A stretch of 64,000 nt of DNA from Eunapius fragilis (taxonomy: Eukaryota > Porifera > Demospongiae > Spongillida > Spongillidae): assembly GCA_963681505.1 (NCBI GenBank), contig OY811974.1, positions 8,580,239 through 8,644,238 of the forward strand, in the 5' to 3' direction. The position numbers and the translations under genes are program-made. The notes below the pieces were generated by a model. The model was not told the origin of the DNA and did not search any database. It was given only the letters and a program-made list of their open reading frames with translations. Within the stretch, counting starts at the first letter, position 1; the number at the start of each line of letters is the position of its first letter. Below, piece after piece: positions 10,790 to 23,149 of the stretch.

Positions 10790-13045
10790 ATTATCTGACA
10801 TGGTGATAAATATGTGGGGGTTTGTATTCGTGGATTCTCTTACATCAGTGCGTGGATTGAGAAGTATAAAGTGGATCAGAAAAAAACAACACAGAAGTCC
10901 AAAGAGCTGAGGAAGCAATTGTAGATACTTATACGTGTATTTGAGCACGTAATTGTTGTCTTTTAATCTCGCAAACCCTCAGTATTCAAGGATGGGGAAA
11001 AGTCAATTTATTGCAAAAACTATGACCAAGCACATAACTCAAACAGATATCAGAAGGTGCATTAGAATTCTTAATAATTCAACCTTTAATGCAACCATTG
11101 AGAATGTCTTTCATCTATGTTATAACCTTTATTAAGCAAATGCATTAATATTTGCCTACGAGCATTAAGGACTGTTGAAGCGATTCTGACACAGGCGCCG
11201 GACAATGCTCTGGTCAACGCAGTAGGTACTGGGCAACTGCTCAGGAAGCAACAACAATAACCAGTGTCGTAGTCCAATAAGTACCACATGTAGCTACGAA
11301 CTGAATATTTCAAAGTCACACCAAAGTAGCTCACAGTGGATGTACGGGTGTTTGTAACACACTACATGGGGATTATACTCAGAAGTGTTTACGGACAATG
11401 AATGACATGCTGGCTATGCTGAAGGCAGCGCAAATGGGTTGCAATCTCAGCTGTCCCATGGCGACCAGAAGCATACGTGTGACCCTGCAAATCCCAACAG
11501 GCTCTCGAGACAAGGTTCCACCAGCACCACACGAAGCATTAACTAATGTTTTATTGCTCTTTCAATACAAACGACAGTTTTGAAAACGAAATATTGAAGA
11601 AGACATTCTCTAAATGAAGCTGCACGATCGTAATAAATGCGCTTTAAAAATGTCTTCTACTGTGTTTTAAATAATATACGCAAAGTGTATAGTCAGGCAC
11701 GCCTTATCCTTTCAGTAGATCCTTTGGTATATGAAACCTGTGTTTGCTTTCGGTTGCATCGCGCCCCAATTGACAGTTTGGGCAACTCATACAATAAAGA
11801 GCCACGAGGGACACAAATTTCAAATCTTATAACGATGTGCGATAAAAGGAATACTATGCGCGTGCGCGTCATAGTTATAAGATTGCAAAAAGAAAACCTT
11901 TCCGCTATGATATGTCCCCATCCTAAGTTTCACATGCATGCTAAAGAAAATATTACTGACAAGTAGTTCTCTTCAGCGTCTGTTCCACTTCATTTATGAA
12001 TTGTGGATAATTGTGACGGGGTTGGCAGAGCATACATCTAAACAACAAGCCTGTATATTCAAACCTTCCTTTAAGGTATAATCTAATTAAAGAACTCGCT
12101 ACTTTAGACTGCACGGTCACTGTTCCTCTAAATCAGAAAATCAGCAGTTAAGTGGACAAGTGAGCTGGTGTGAATGTGGGTCAGCAGCAAAGAAAGTTAC
12201 CTATATGACACCACATGGTAGCATGTCTATTCCATGCTATCTTTAGTTAGGGGTCTCTCTTTTCATTGCGCTACTCGGTCTGTAGTGGGTGCCATGGGTT
12301 GGTTGTCATGCACTAAACATCGAAATCTGTACCTGACCTAAGATAAATTTGTTCCATCTGGTTTTCTACTACTGCCCCACTGCTCACCACTGCTTTTCTG
12401 AACAAAGCAGCATGTCTGCAGCAAACAATTTCTACAAATGACAGAGAAACCACAAGTGCCATGAACTGGGCTGGGTGTGTTCTCTTTAGAGCAGTAAATC
12501 ATTTTAATCATCATTATTCAAAAAAACATATTATTAGTTATAAACCAATGCACATGCATTTTACAGCATGCATTGCCAAGCACAATGCCCAGAAAGAATG
12601 GCCCTGGAGTTAGCTCTGATGTGCATAGTTTGGTTTGTTCAATCAAATCCCTTGCTGGATTGTAAAAAGCATATACTGTTGAACCATCTTCAGCACATAA
12701 ACTTCAATTTGTAAAATTGTATCCTATCTCCTGCTTGTATCCTGTATTTTTTTTATCTATGCACATGCCCTGTACTTATAAAACCAAGTCGTTGTTTTGT
12801 ACTGTTTATGATGAGAGGTTTTTGTTGTTGGTTACCTAAAATACTACGTGACTCTATATGCTCGCACTGCCAAACACGTTTCATTTTTATCCTGATTCAT
12901 TATTGCCATTTGGCGTTAAACGTGGCATACCTTCCAACAATATGCCTTGTATTGCACTGATGGATATTGGTTTTAGTCAGCAGAAGCCCTGGTGTTCATA
13001 TGGACGAATTATAAAGTTTGCATATGTAATAGCAAGGCATTGGCC
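10790..13045. other. Long stretch without a recognisable gene
   Basis: The region is A+T-rich with short open frames only. It should contain the 5' exons and promoter of the AAA gene that starts being readable near 13046, but I could not place a start codon or first exon with confidence. Confidence 0.4.
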
Positions 13046-13492
13046 TGGTACTTCAATGGGTAGAGGCCACGCCCCTCGTGTGCGCGCTCGACGACTTCCT
13101 GCCCGCCTTGGACCGCATCCTCCTGAGGCACGAGCCGCCCGGCACCCCGCCCCCAGGTGCCTCCCCCGCCGCGCCCCCTCTTGTCTCGGCCGGGGGACCG
13201 TGACCAGGAGTACGTGGAGCTCCTGGAGATGTACTGTCTCCTGAAGGCAAGGCTATTGGACGTGCAGATGAGGGGAGGGCCGTGGTGACGGGTTCCCAGC
13301 CCGCCTCACGCTTCCCGGGGTTTGCTGAGCGGTATTACAACGAAAACCTCCCCTCCCTCTCCTCCCTCGTACAACACTGCTGGTCCCTGCTCCGTTGCTA
13401 CGAGGGACAAGGGGGAGGGGCCCTGGGGGAGGAACGGGGAGGGGTCCCGTGTCAGTACCTTCGCCTTTTACAGAAGCTGGGCCTCACAAATA

Positions 13493-13544
<52 letters not shown>

Positions 13545-15848
13545 GTGTATGCATGTATGTGTTTAGTATGGTGGTTATATGACCACCTCGTATACATGTA
13601 CTCACAGGAGCGGGAAGCTTTTCACTTCATCTTTGTGAACAACACTGGTATCTTGTTCCCCACGGTACGTACAGGGAATACATATTTGTGTATGTATTTT
13701 CACCCTTCCTACTCCCCCCCCCCCCCCCCATCTCCGCACCCCTCACACACAAAGCTCTACCCACGCTTCCAGCCCCCTATGGCCAACTCAGGGGTAGGGG
13801 GCAGCAGGACCACCTCCATGGCTCTGGCTGCAGCCACCTTTGCCCAAATGTCACCCAAGGAGATGTGTGAGTGAACCACCTCCAGTTATTCAAATAATGA
13901 ACTACCTACCCCCACCTCCCCTTCCTCCTCCCCTTCCTCCTCCCAATCCTCCTCCCCTTCCTCCTCCCCTTCCTCCTCCCAATCCTCCTCCCCTTCCTCC
14001 ACCTCCTCCCCAGTGCAGTTCTTTGACCAGCAGCGTCAACACATGAAGCAAGAGCTGTTTGAAGCTGATGATGAGTTTTCCTCTGTTACCACAACAGCCT
14101 TCATAAAGATCCCTTCCACAGTGTTGAAAGTTTGGTAGGGGATGGAGGAGAGAGGGAAAGGAGTGTAGGGAGGGAGATGAGGGAAAGGAGAGAAGGAAGT
14201 GTGAGAAGGGATAGAGAGAGGAAAGGGAAGAAGAGTTGGGAGGGGGGAGCGGTGGGAGGGAGGTGTAAGGAAAATTCATGTCGGATTGTACTGCCATGTG
14301 TAGACTATGTATTCACACCTCACAGCTGTGGGTGTGTGCTCAGTGCTGATGAACTGTACAAGGTGGACAAGACAGTTGTGGGGGACATCTTGGTGCAAGA
14401 GCACATGGAAGGGGAGGGTAGCCCGCCTGCACCGTTGTCAGGTGACAGGAAGGATGAGGCGGAGCAGGAAGAGGTGAAAATGGAAGAGGTGGAGCTTGAA
14501 AATGATGAGCACAATTTGAAGGAAAGGAAAGTGTTGGATCAGGAAGGGGAGGAGCAGGAAGGGGAGGAGCAGGATGCGGAGGAAGAGGACACATCCGCTG
14601 TGGAATCTCTTCTGCAGGAGAGCAGATCAAACATTCTGGTGGTTGTCAAGGAAACATCACATAAGAAGGGAAATACATGTATGCACATCCCAAACTCGGC
14701 ATACATACCAATCTAGCTGTGTTTTACATTGGCTCACTTTCTCCCCATCCACCTACATGTATCAGGAAGATGGAGCTGAGCGATGACATCATGTTTGCTC
14801 GCCCAGATCAGCGCAAACCTGAGGCCATCATTAGGGAGCTCAAGGCCAAAGCTAGGGGACTGAGGTGGGCGGGGTCATGGAGTGGGTGTGGTTTAGGTAT
14901 GAATATTTTAATGAATATTTGTTCTTGCATCATGTCTTTGTCTTTAGGTCCAAATTGAGAAACGTTTGGAGGCTACACGCAGAATTGGAGGTTGTGTGGG
15001 TGTGGCATGTGTGGGTGTGGTTGTGGAGATGATAGCACATTTGGGTTGAAATGTCTGTACTGTATTTGCATGTGACGCTCGTAACATGGCCTTATATGGT
15101 ATGGGGCTTGTGATGACTTCATCTGATGCATACTTACTCATAGATGGACGAGGGATTGGTGAGGTGAGGTGGTGGGATAAGGGGTGAGAGCATGTGGGGT
15201 GGGGTGTGTGTGGTAGGATGATTAGTCTGTATGGGATCCCCCCCCCACCTCCCCCTCACTCTGCAGTGTGGCTTCCTAGACTGGAGAGGCTCTCAGAGCT
15301 GAGGAAGTTGGAGACATTTGAGAGGAATGTTTTATTGGTTCTCACAGGGTCCATGGTCTCCCGTAACCTAAGAAATCCTGGTAATTTGCCTGTGTGTGTG
15401 TGTGTGTGTGTGTTTGTGCGTGTTCAGTGGTTCCTCCCCCCATCTTTTGTAGTGGTGGGGGTAAGTAGTGAGCACATGTGTGCTATGCCCTTCTGTTGAC
15501 AGGCTCCAATGGTGATTCCTTGTTTGGACGTCACCTGACTATTGGTGCGGCCATTGGTCTGTTCTGTGAGGACCTCAGCGATGAGATACGCTCCAGGACA
15601 TACTTCTATAAGAACTCCAAGCTGGTAACTAAGTCGTTTGGAGGTGTCTTTTATTATGACATCCAAACCCCTCTCTGCATGGTGTGTGTGTGTGTGTGTG
15701 GGGTGGGGTGCACAGGTATCAGAGGGGCTGGTTCACATCAATGACCCGCCCCTCCATGACAGGGGAAACTTTCTGGACTGTGTGGTGGAGCTGGACCGAA
15801 GACTACATAGTGGGCCTGGATACCGAGATGAATGAGCTGGTGGATGGA

Positions 15849-15886
<38 letters not shown>

Positions 15887-18800
15887 GATGTGTGCTCCCT
15901 GTGCCTACCTATCATATTGACCTGCAACCATAGCATTTTTTGCTCATCATTTTTCAAAATTTTGTTATGCAACATTTGGTCATGTGATGGCAGTCATGTG
16001 ATGGTAGTCATGTGATGACAGTCATGTGATGGCAGTCATGTGATGGCAGTCATGTGGCTCATTCCCTCCTCCTCAGACCTCTACCACTATGCTCATTCCC
16101 TCCTTGTCCCTGCAGACATGTAAGGACCTTGGTCTTAGCACCAAGGGAACAGCTAGAGGACTGTGTTTGCTATTCTATGGACCTTCAGGGACAGGTACAC
16201 ACACATGTAGAGGGACAGAGGGATGCAGAGGGGCACAGGGGTTACCTAGGGCATGTGAGGGGCACAGGGGTTACCTAATGGATGTGAGGTGCACAGGGGT
16301 TACCTAGGGGATGTGAGGGGCACAGGGGTTACCTAGGGGATGTGAGCTACATGTACATACATATTGTGTACACGTTTTCTGTGGTGCTGTGTTCACTGGC
16401 ATGGTTTTAAGGATACATGTATGTGTGTATAACCTCAGATTATGGAGATGTTTAGGATGTTACATGTACCATCTATGGAGGTGTTGGGATGGTCCCATCT
16501 ATGGAGGTGTTGGGATGGTCCCATCTATGGAGGTGTTGGGATGGTCCCATCTATGGAGGTGTTGGGATGGTCCCATCTATGGAGGTGTTGGGATGGTCCC
16601 ATCTATGGAGGTGTTGGGATGGTCCCATCTATGGAGGTGTTGGGATGGTCCCATCTATGGAGGTGTTGGGATGGTCCCATCTATGGAGGTGTTGGGATGG
16701 TCCCATCTATGGAGGTGTTGGGATGGTCCCATCTATGGAGGTGTTGGGATGGTCCCATCTATGGAGGTGTTGGGATGGTCCCATCTATGGAGGTGTTGGG
16801 ATGGTCCCATCTATGGAGGTGTTAGGATGGTCCCATCTATGGAGGTGTTGGGATGGTCCCATCTATGGAGGTGTTGGGATGGTCCCATCTATGGAGGTGT
16901 TGGGATGGTCCCATCTATGGAGGTGTTGAGATGGTCCCATCTATGGAGTGTTGGGATGGTCCCATCTATGGAGGTGTTGAGGTGGTCCCATCTATGGAGG
17001 TGTTGGGATGGTCCCATCCATGGAGGTGTTGGGATGGTCCCATCTATGGAGGTGTTGGGATGGTCCCATCTATGGAGGTGTTGGGATGGTCCCATCTATG
17101 GAGGTGTTGGGATGGTCCCATCTATGGAGGTGTTGGGATGGTCCCATCTATGGAGGTGTTGGGATGGTCCCATCTATGGAGGTGTTGAGGTGGTCCCATC
17201 TATGGAGGTGTTAGGATGGTGCATTGGACAAGAACTGTTGTGGGTTGTGTTTCCATGAGGACTGCTTGAATCCATGATGAGGGTTATTAATTGTTTGGTT
17301 GCATAATAGGAAAAACAATGACGGCAAATGCTGTGGCTAACTTCCTGAAGAAGAAGGTGTTGCTTGTGACTGTGTCCATGTTAGAGAAAGACCTCAGCAA
17401 GGTATGTATGTACATGTATGTATGTATGTATGTATGTATGTATGTATGTATGTATGTATGTATGTATGTATGTATGTATGTATGTATGTATGTATGTATG
17501 CATGCATGCATGCATGCATGCATGCATGCATGTATGTATGTATGTATGTATGTATGTATGTATGTATGTATGTATGTATGTATGTATGTATGTATGTATG
17601 TATGTATGTATGTAGGTATGTATGTATGTATGTATGTATGTATGCATGTAGGTACGTACGTACTTATGCATACATGTATGTATGTATGAATGTATGTATG
17701 TATGTATGTATGTATGTACATGTATGTTTGTTTGTTTGTTTGTTTTTTTGTTTGTTATGTGTCATGTTGTCTTTCCTTTACTCAAGGGAAAGTTCTGTTC
17801 TTCTCCCCTAACATGACTGTACTCTGTGCATGTATGTACATGTATATGATGGAAGTTATTATCATGTACGTTCAGTATTGTATGTCATCTTCCATTGTCA
17901 TTTCCCGTACTCAAGGAGCTCTTGAAGTTCCTCTTCAGAGAAGCTAAGATCCATAATGCTATCTTGTTCTTTGATGAGTGTGAGTCGCTGTTTGAGTCCA
18001 GGGAGACACGACCCAACCCAAACCTAGGTGTCCTGCTAACTGAGGTACCTCTAACACTATGATCCCTGCTCTCATTTGGTTGGTGGGTTTTTACGTCCCA
18101 GATTGAGCAGTATGATGGTGTGATCGTCTTGGCAACCAACAGGCACCATGACCTTGATGAAGCCATGCATAGGAGGTAACTGTTATGAGTGGTTTTGACC
18201 ACACCTCTTAATGATGCTGACCACACCTCTCTGCAGGATACAGCTGGCCCTGTCCTTTGCTGTGCCTGACTACACCCTCAGGGTTAGTATATGGCGCCCC
18301 CATGTCCCAGGTATTGTGTGTGTGTGTGTATGTGTGTGTGCACATTTATGTACATGTACATGTATTGTTTTTTGCCATATATGGTTGTGCTTGTCCCAAT
18401 GTAACAACTGCATGCTCTAAAAGCAGTTTTGTATTTTTTTTTTTCATTTTCTATTATTAAATGTACACATATACTCATAAAATGAATAGTGAGTGGTTTT
18501 ACTTCCTAACATCAACTTTTCCTCACCTGTGGTTTGCACATGTATGGTGGTTGCCATGGTAGCCATCTGTGGTACATGCGTGATGGTGTACGTGGGTTTT
18601 ACCATACAAGGGTCACTCCTTAAAACAAGGGGAAGGGGCGGGGCTTATTGTGGTCATTGTTGAGTTGTTGTGTTTACAACAACAAGAACACACATGTGTG
18701 TATACCCTTGGTGTGAAGTAGTGTTACACTCACATATCATATATGTATGTGTGGTTTGTGTGATGATGTAAGTGGGTGTGGTGGGGAAATACGAGGATCA

Positions 18801-19595
18801 CTCACATGCATCAAGGGGGAGTTCTACATTCTGTCATGCCATCTGTGTGATCATTACAAGGGTGATGATCATTTGATGTTAACTGCATGGGTGTATGGGC
18901 CCTTGGTGTTGGTGTCATTACTCTCATGTATTACATGTAAGCCTTGCATGCATGCATACACCTAAACATACACACATACCCACACACACAATTTCATGAG
19001 CTCTATTTGGAAGACCTCTGCAAGCTCACTTGTGCCGCAAGGGTGGTGTGGTGGGTGTCGTCTTGTAGCATTTGGGGGCTGGTCTTTCAAAGGCTGTCAT
19101 ACTGTGATGATGTGTTAGCAGCAATCGTCTATAAGTATATGCAGTCATTCCACGTGTCTAAATTTCACCCCAATCCAAAGAGGTGTGGTCTTCATCATTT
19201 GAAACCACTTTCCCCACCCCTCCAGTTGTTGCCACGGCTACGTCAGGGTGCATGGTTTATGTTCACATACATGTACATGTAAATGTAAAACATTCGGATA
19301 ATTTGCGTTGCATTGTGCTAGAAGTGATGTATATGTATTTGGCTATCCATGCCTTCTGAGTGTTTGTGTGTGTACTTGCATCACTGTGTAAAAGGTTATA
19401 TCAAATAGTGTACATGTATGTCATTCGTTTACAGTGTATAAAATTGCATATTGGGACATCATTTTGTTGTGTATGCACTAGTATTGTAGCCTTCATCATT
19501 GTGCATGTGTTGGGCTATTATTATGTCTGTATGCATAGCATGCTCACCTTGACACTGGGCTAAATCACCAGTGTTTGTATTGGCTACATTGTATA

Positions 19596-19628
<33 letters not shown>

Positions 19629-22600
19629 TTTGGTGGAAGTGCAGTTTGCTGGCTATGCACACACAACATGGTTGTTAGTACAGCAGCAGTGACTATGCGC
19701 ATGCATACATGTACATGGTCACTGCTGAGGGACATTGCTGGGTGAAACTGTTCAATATACCAGTGTGTGTGTGTGTGCATGTGTGTGTGTGCATGTGTGT
19801 GTGTGTGCGTGTGTGCGTATGTACAGTGTACATGTATGTGTGTGTGCGTGCGTGTGTGCTTTGTACACTGACTGGCTGCAGTACATCTACATGTATGTAT
19901 GTCATTTTAGCATGTAAATGATGTAATGCAATATGATGTAATGTGTACGTACTGGAGCTGACAGAGTCCTGTTTCCATTTGATCTGTATGTACATGAACG
20001 TACTGGTCCTGTCCTGTTCCCATTCCGTTCATCTTGCCTCTGTTCCCAGCTGCCGTAGTGGCACCTGATGTGAGCTGGTCCCACCTGGCCATGAGCTATG
20101 AGCTAACAGGAGGACTGATACGTAACGCTGTCCTCTCTGCACTGGCCTTGGCCATCAAGGGTTGCCATGGCGGCACACTTGTCATCACAGAGCAGCACCT
20201 TATGGAGGGAGCCAGACTGCAGCTAAGGTGTGTGTGTGTGGAGAGAGTGAGGGAGGGGGAGGGGAGGGGGAGGGGGAGGGTTGGTGGCAATTTAATTAGT
20301 AGATAAAACACTGTATACAAGTATATATGTATATGACAAAGATGACGACTGTTAGGGATTTAGATATTTAAATGGTGCCTAGCCATAAAGTGTATCATTA
20401 AGCTTGTGAATATTGTGTACTTTTATTTATACTAAAGGCGTGTCCAGGTATTACATCTGTGCACATTTAGCCAATGGGTTAGTGGCATTTAGCTGATGAG
20501 TCATATGACGTTTATGAACCATTAATTAATTGTATTCTTTTTTACTTTGAGGGGGGGATGCTCGCTAAAAAGTTTTATCTCATTGGTACCTGGACTTATT
20601 ATTTTTCTAGCTGGCAGGTGCAGGGTTGGTTGCTCTTGTTGTGTGTACTGAATATCTACATGTACATGTACCTGCTCTCGATAAATTACATCTACTGTAC
20701 TTAAAATTGTCCAAATGTCAAGCTTTATTGATGAAAGTTAGCCAAATTAACCCCCTGGCAACCCCCTGGGGAAATATCCCCTTTGCTACCTCCCCCCCCC
20801 CCCCAGGGGTCTGCTAGAGATGGTGGACTTTGAGAGGCGGGTCATCCCCACCTTTGGTCTGAGGGACCTGGTGTACAGCCAGCCTACCATGGATACCCTC
20901 CAACACTTCCTCGTGGCCGCCAAGGCACGCAAGTTTGTGGCCACCCAGTGGGGCTTCTCCTCTGAGGAGAACGTGGCCCAGACCCACGGCATCATTCTGC
21001 TGGTGTGCGGGCCTCCCGGGAGCGGGAAAACGGCCATCGCCCACGCCATGGGCTACGAACTAGGGCAGCCAATAAAGGTAATCTCCACACCCTCATCCCG
21101 GGCCATGTGTATGAATATGAGTTGACATATAACTTTACATGTATAACAATAACCACACCAAACATCTACACACGTACGTGTAATTACCACGTAGTAATAA
21201 CTATGGGCATTTATAGCAACTACAGGGACCAAATTACATCAATTATTACAGGTAAGAATTACATGTATATTCCATGTTGGTTGGTGAGAGCTTGTGGTCA
21301 ACTGGTGAGGGTGGAGATTGGTTGATGAAGGTGGAGGTGTGTGGTTAGTGAGGGTGGAGGTGTGATTGGTAGAAGTGGAAGGTGTGTTGATACAGGTGGC
21401 AGGTAATCTTTTCTGTTTCAAAAAACAACGTAAGTAGTGCAGTTGCACAAACTTAAGGTTTTGTTTAGCAGATAAGGAGGAAGGGTGTGGTTAGTTAGGG
21501 TAGAAGTTTAGTTGATGAAGGTGTGTTCCTCTCACCCCTCCCTCACACCCCCTCCCTCCCCCTTCACAGGAGGTGAACTGCACAGAGCTTCTCTCCCACA
21601 CGATGACTGCCAGTCCCAGGAACAATAGGGGCGTGGCTGCCTTCTTCAAAGATGCCCAGAGGGCCAATGCCATGGTGGTACTGGACGGAGCAGAAGTTAT
21701 CCTGGGAAGCTATGGAGGTGTGCTCTATTCAGAGTGGTATGTATATATTTCAAATGCTAGCTTTTGTTCCTTGCAGTGGGCAGTTTGGTATCCAGCCTCG
21801 TTGGGTGTGAGACCTTCACCTTGGCATATCAGATTGAGCACTACAACGGGATAGTTGTCCTCACCAGTCGACAGCCGCTGGGCCAGTTGGACGTGCCACG
21901 CCAACCTAGGCTGAGGTACATGTAGTTATGGTTGTGTGCACATGTGGATACGATTGCAGTGTAGTTGGTGTACTGCACATATTGAAATGCATAGTTTGTG
22001 CAGACAATAATGTAAAATGAATATGGCCAGACATGGAAGGCCAATGACACTACATGCATGTACCCATATCCCCATCTACACTAACAGCACACATGTTGTG
22101 TACCTATGACATGTCATATACATGTAGATGTCTTATACAAGTATTAGTTCTGATTTAAATGTCTTGAATATTTAATACCAACATTGGGTCTTCTAGTACC
22201 ATTAATGTAGCGTAAGGGAATATTTCACATGTAATTGATGAGTCTGCAGTATAATAATTGTACCGTTGAACTAATTAACTATAATAGTATTATGCATAAA
22301 TGGCTGACCATTGAAGGTTAAGCAGTCCTTATTCTGCAGGTACCTATAGGAATTATTTTCATGCAGGCAGATATATGTGTACATCACATCATCACATGTG
22401 CACACACTTGTACATCATCCCACCATTACATGTATGTGTACACATGCACACACTACAGATATGTTCTAGACCTCCATCCTCCTGACGTCCAGCTAAGAAT
22501 GAAGCTGTGGGCCAAGTTGATACCAAGGAGAGCACCTGTGAGCACTGGTCTGGATTTTGTGGGGCTAGCAGAGAGGCAAGTGTGTGTGTGTGTGTGTGCA

Positions 22601-22849
22601 TGTATTTACATGTATGTGTATGTGTGTATATGTGTGTGTGTGAAGCAGTGGTGACTTGCCTTCTATTTGCACAGGTTTGAGTTTACTGGTGGGCAAATTG
22701 CCAACAGCATATGTTATGCCTCAGAGTGGGCATCAAATAGACCGCATTCAAAGGCAGTCATCACAAATGACGACCTCAATGCAGCAGCAGAAGAGGAGTG
22801 GAAAAGAATGCAGCAGGGAATTTCTCCTGCAATGGGCATTTTTCAGTAA
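13046..22849 (+). CDS. Two-domain AAA ATPase, many exons (5' end unresolved)
   Basis: Exons read: about 13046-13494, 13608-13664, 13755-13866, 14014-14134, 14326-14638, 14770-14864, 14948-14990, 15287-15380, 15503-15624, 15723-15851, 16116-16194, 17310-17401, 17916-18044, 18102-18175, 18237-18310, 20050-20227, 20807-21077, 21570-21717, 21777-21915, 22459-22575, 22675-22849. Phases agree from 13608 on. Order: N-terminal helical region, a Glu-rich linker, AAA module 1 (GPSGTGKT, LFFDECESLF, VIVLATNR, AMHRR), lid YELTGGLIRNAVLSA, AAA module 2 (GPPGSGKT, lid FTGGQIANSICYA). Module 2 has VVLDGAE where Walker B should end D-E, and VLTSRQ where the sensor asparagine is expected, so it probably does not hydrolyse ATP well. 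The layout fits the classical AAA clade. It is not an obvious NSF, p97, NVL or PEX1/6, and the substrate is unknown. The GC-rich exon at 13046-13494 does not keep one frame (see findings). The exact boundaries at 14638, 14770 and 15287 are tentative. Confidence 0.8.
13495..13560. repeat. (TG)n microsatellite starting at an intron donor
   Basis: The donor after AAT AAG is the first GT of a TG run of about 55 bases. Confidence 0.9.
13914..14010. repeat. CCTCCTCCC-type pyrimidine minisatellite in an intron
   Basis: Imperfect repeats of CCCCTTCCTCCTCCCAATCC run directly into the acceptor at 14013, acting as a very long polypyrimidine tract. Confidence 0.85.
15977..16052. repeat. 14-bp tandem repeat (CATGTGATGGCAGT), about 5 copies
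   Basis: GTCATGTGATGGCA units with single-base variants lie in the intron before the Walker A exon. Confidence 0.85.
16222..16347. repeat. 28-bp minisatellite, about 4 copies
   Basis: Units contain GGGGCACAGGGGTTACCTAG with small length changes. It lies inside the intron that splits Walker A. Confidence 0.8.
16465..17218. repeat. 26-bp minisatellite, about 29 copies
   Basis: The unit is ATGGAGGTGTTGGGATGGTC followed by CCATCT, nearly identical over about 750 bp with a few G/A variants and one single-base deletion near 16950. It sits in intron 16195-17309 of the AAA gene, between GPSGT and GKT of Walker A. Long open frames through it are repeat artefacts. Confidence 0.97.
17402..17745. repeat. 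(ATGT)n / (ATGC)n tetranucleotide tract
   Basis: The intron donor GTATGT is the first unit of an approximately 320-bp TATG run with a central CATG block (17500-17530), ending in a GTTT run. Confidence 0.95.
18311..20049. other. Large AAA-gene intron with TG-rich repeats
   Basis: This 1.7-kb intron begins GTATTGTGTG. It holds several TG/CA tracts (18312-18340, 19600-19626, 19763-19860) and no convincing exon. It is framed by exons of compatible phase 1. Confidence 0.6.
20228..20285. repeat. GTGTG and GGGGAG-rich simple tract at a donor
   Basis: The donor GTGTGTGTG is followed by purine-rich GAGGGGGAGGGG units. Confidence 0.8.
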
Positions 22850-23149
22850 CTGAGTTTGTAATTGTAGTTGAGTTCGTTGATGGCACTGCTGAAAAGTGCA
22901 GTAAAGAATTTTTAATACATGTAGTTTCAAGTGATTGTGTAAATATTCCTAATACATTTACATGCATACATAAATTCCATCTTAAAGCCGTCCAAAATGA
23001 GATAGCAATGAAAATCCACATGGTGTTCAGTAGAGGTAGAGTCATTGTCACACTCCTGTGGGAACAGGAAGCAACAGAAACTTTTGGTCAGCATGAACAA
23101 TCTAATTTACCTGATCTTTGAGCACAGTGCCAGTCGTTTCTTCAGCAAT

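Noticed and set aside
13688-14046. Proline-rich open frames (PPLPPPNPPP)
   Set aside because: They read through the intronic pyrimidine repeat; the real exons (13755-13866 and 14014-14134) are in specific frames bounded by splice sites.
16465-17218. Possible CRISPR array (regular 26-bp repeats)
   Set aside because: The repeats are contiguous with no unique spacers, and the context is a eukaryotic intron. The same holds for 52966-53447.
16389-17258. Long open frames of 127-289 codons repeating VPSMEVLGWSHLWRCWDGPI
   Set aside because: They are read-through of the 26-bp minisatellite in an intron. All three frames stay open because the unit has no stop; there is no non-repeat coding context.
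17287-17811. Open frames of alternating CMYV or YIHT residues on both strands
   Set aside because: They translate the (ATGT)n microsatellite inside an AAA intron.
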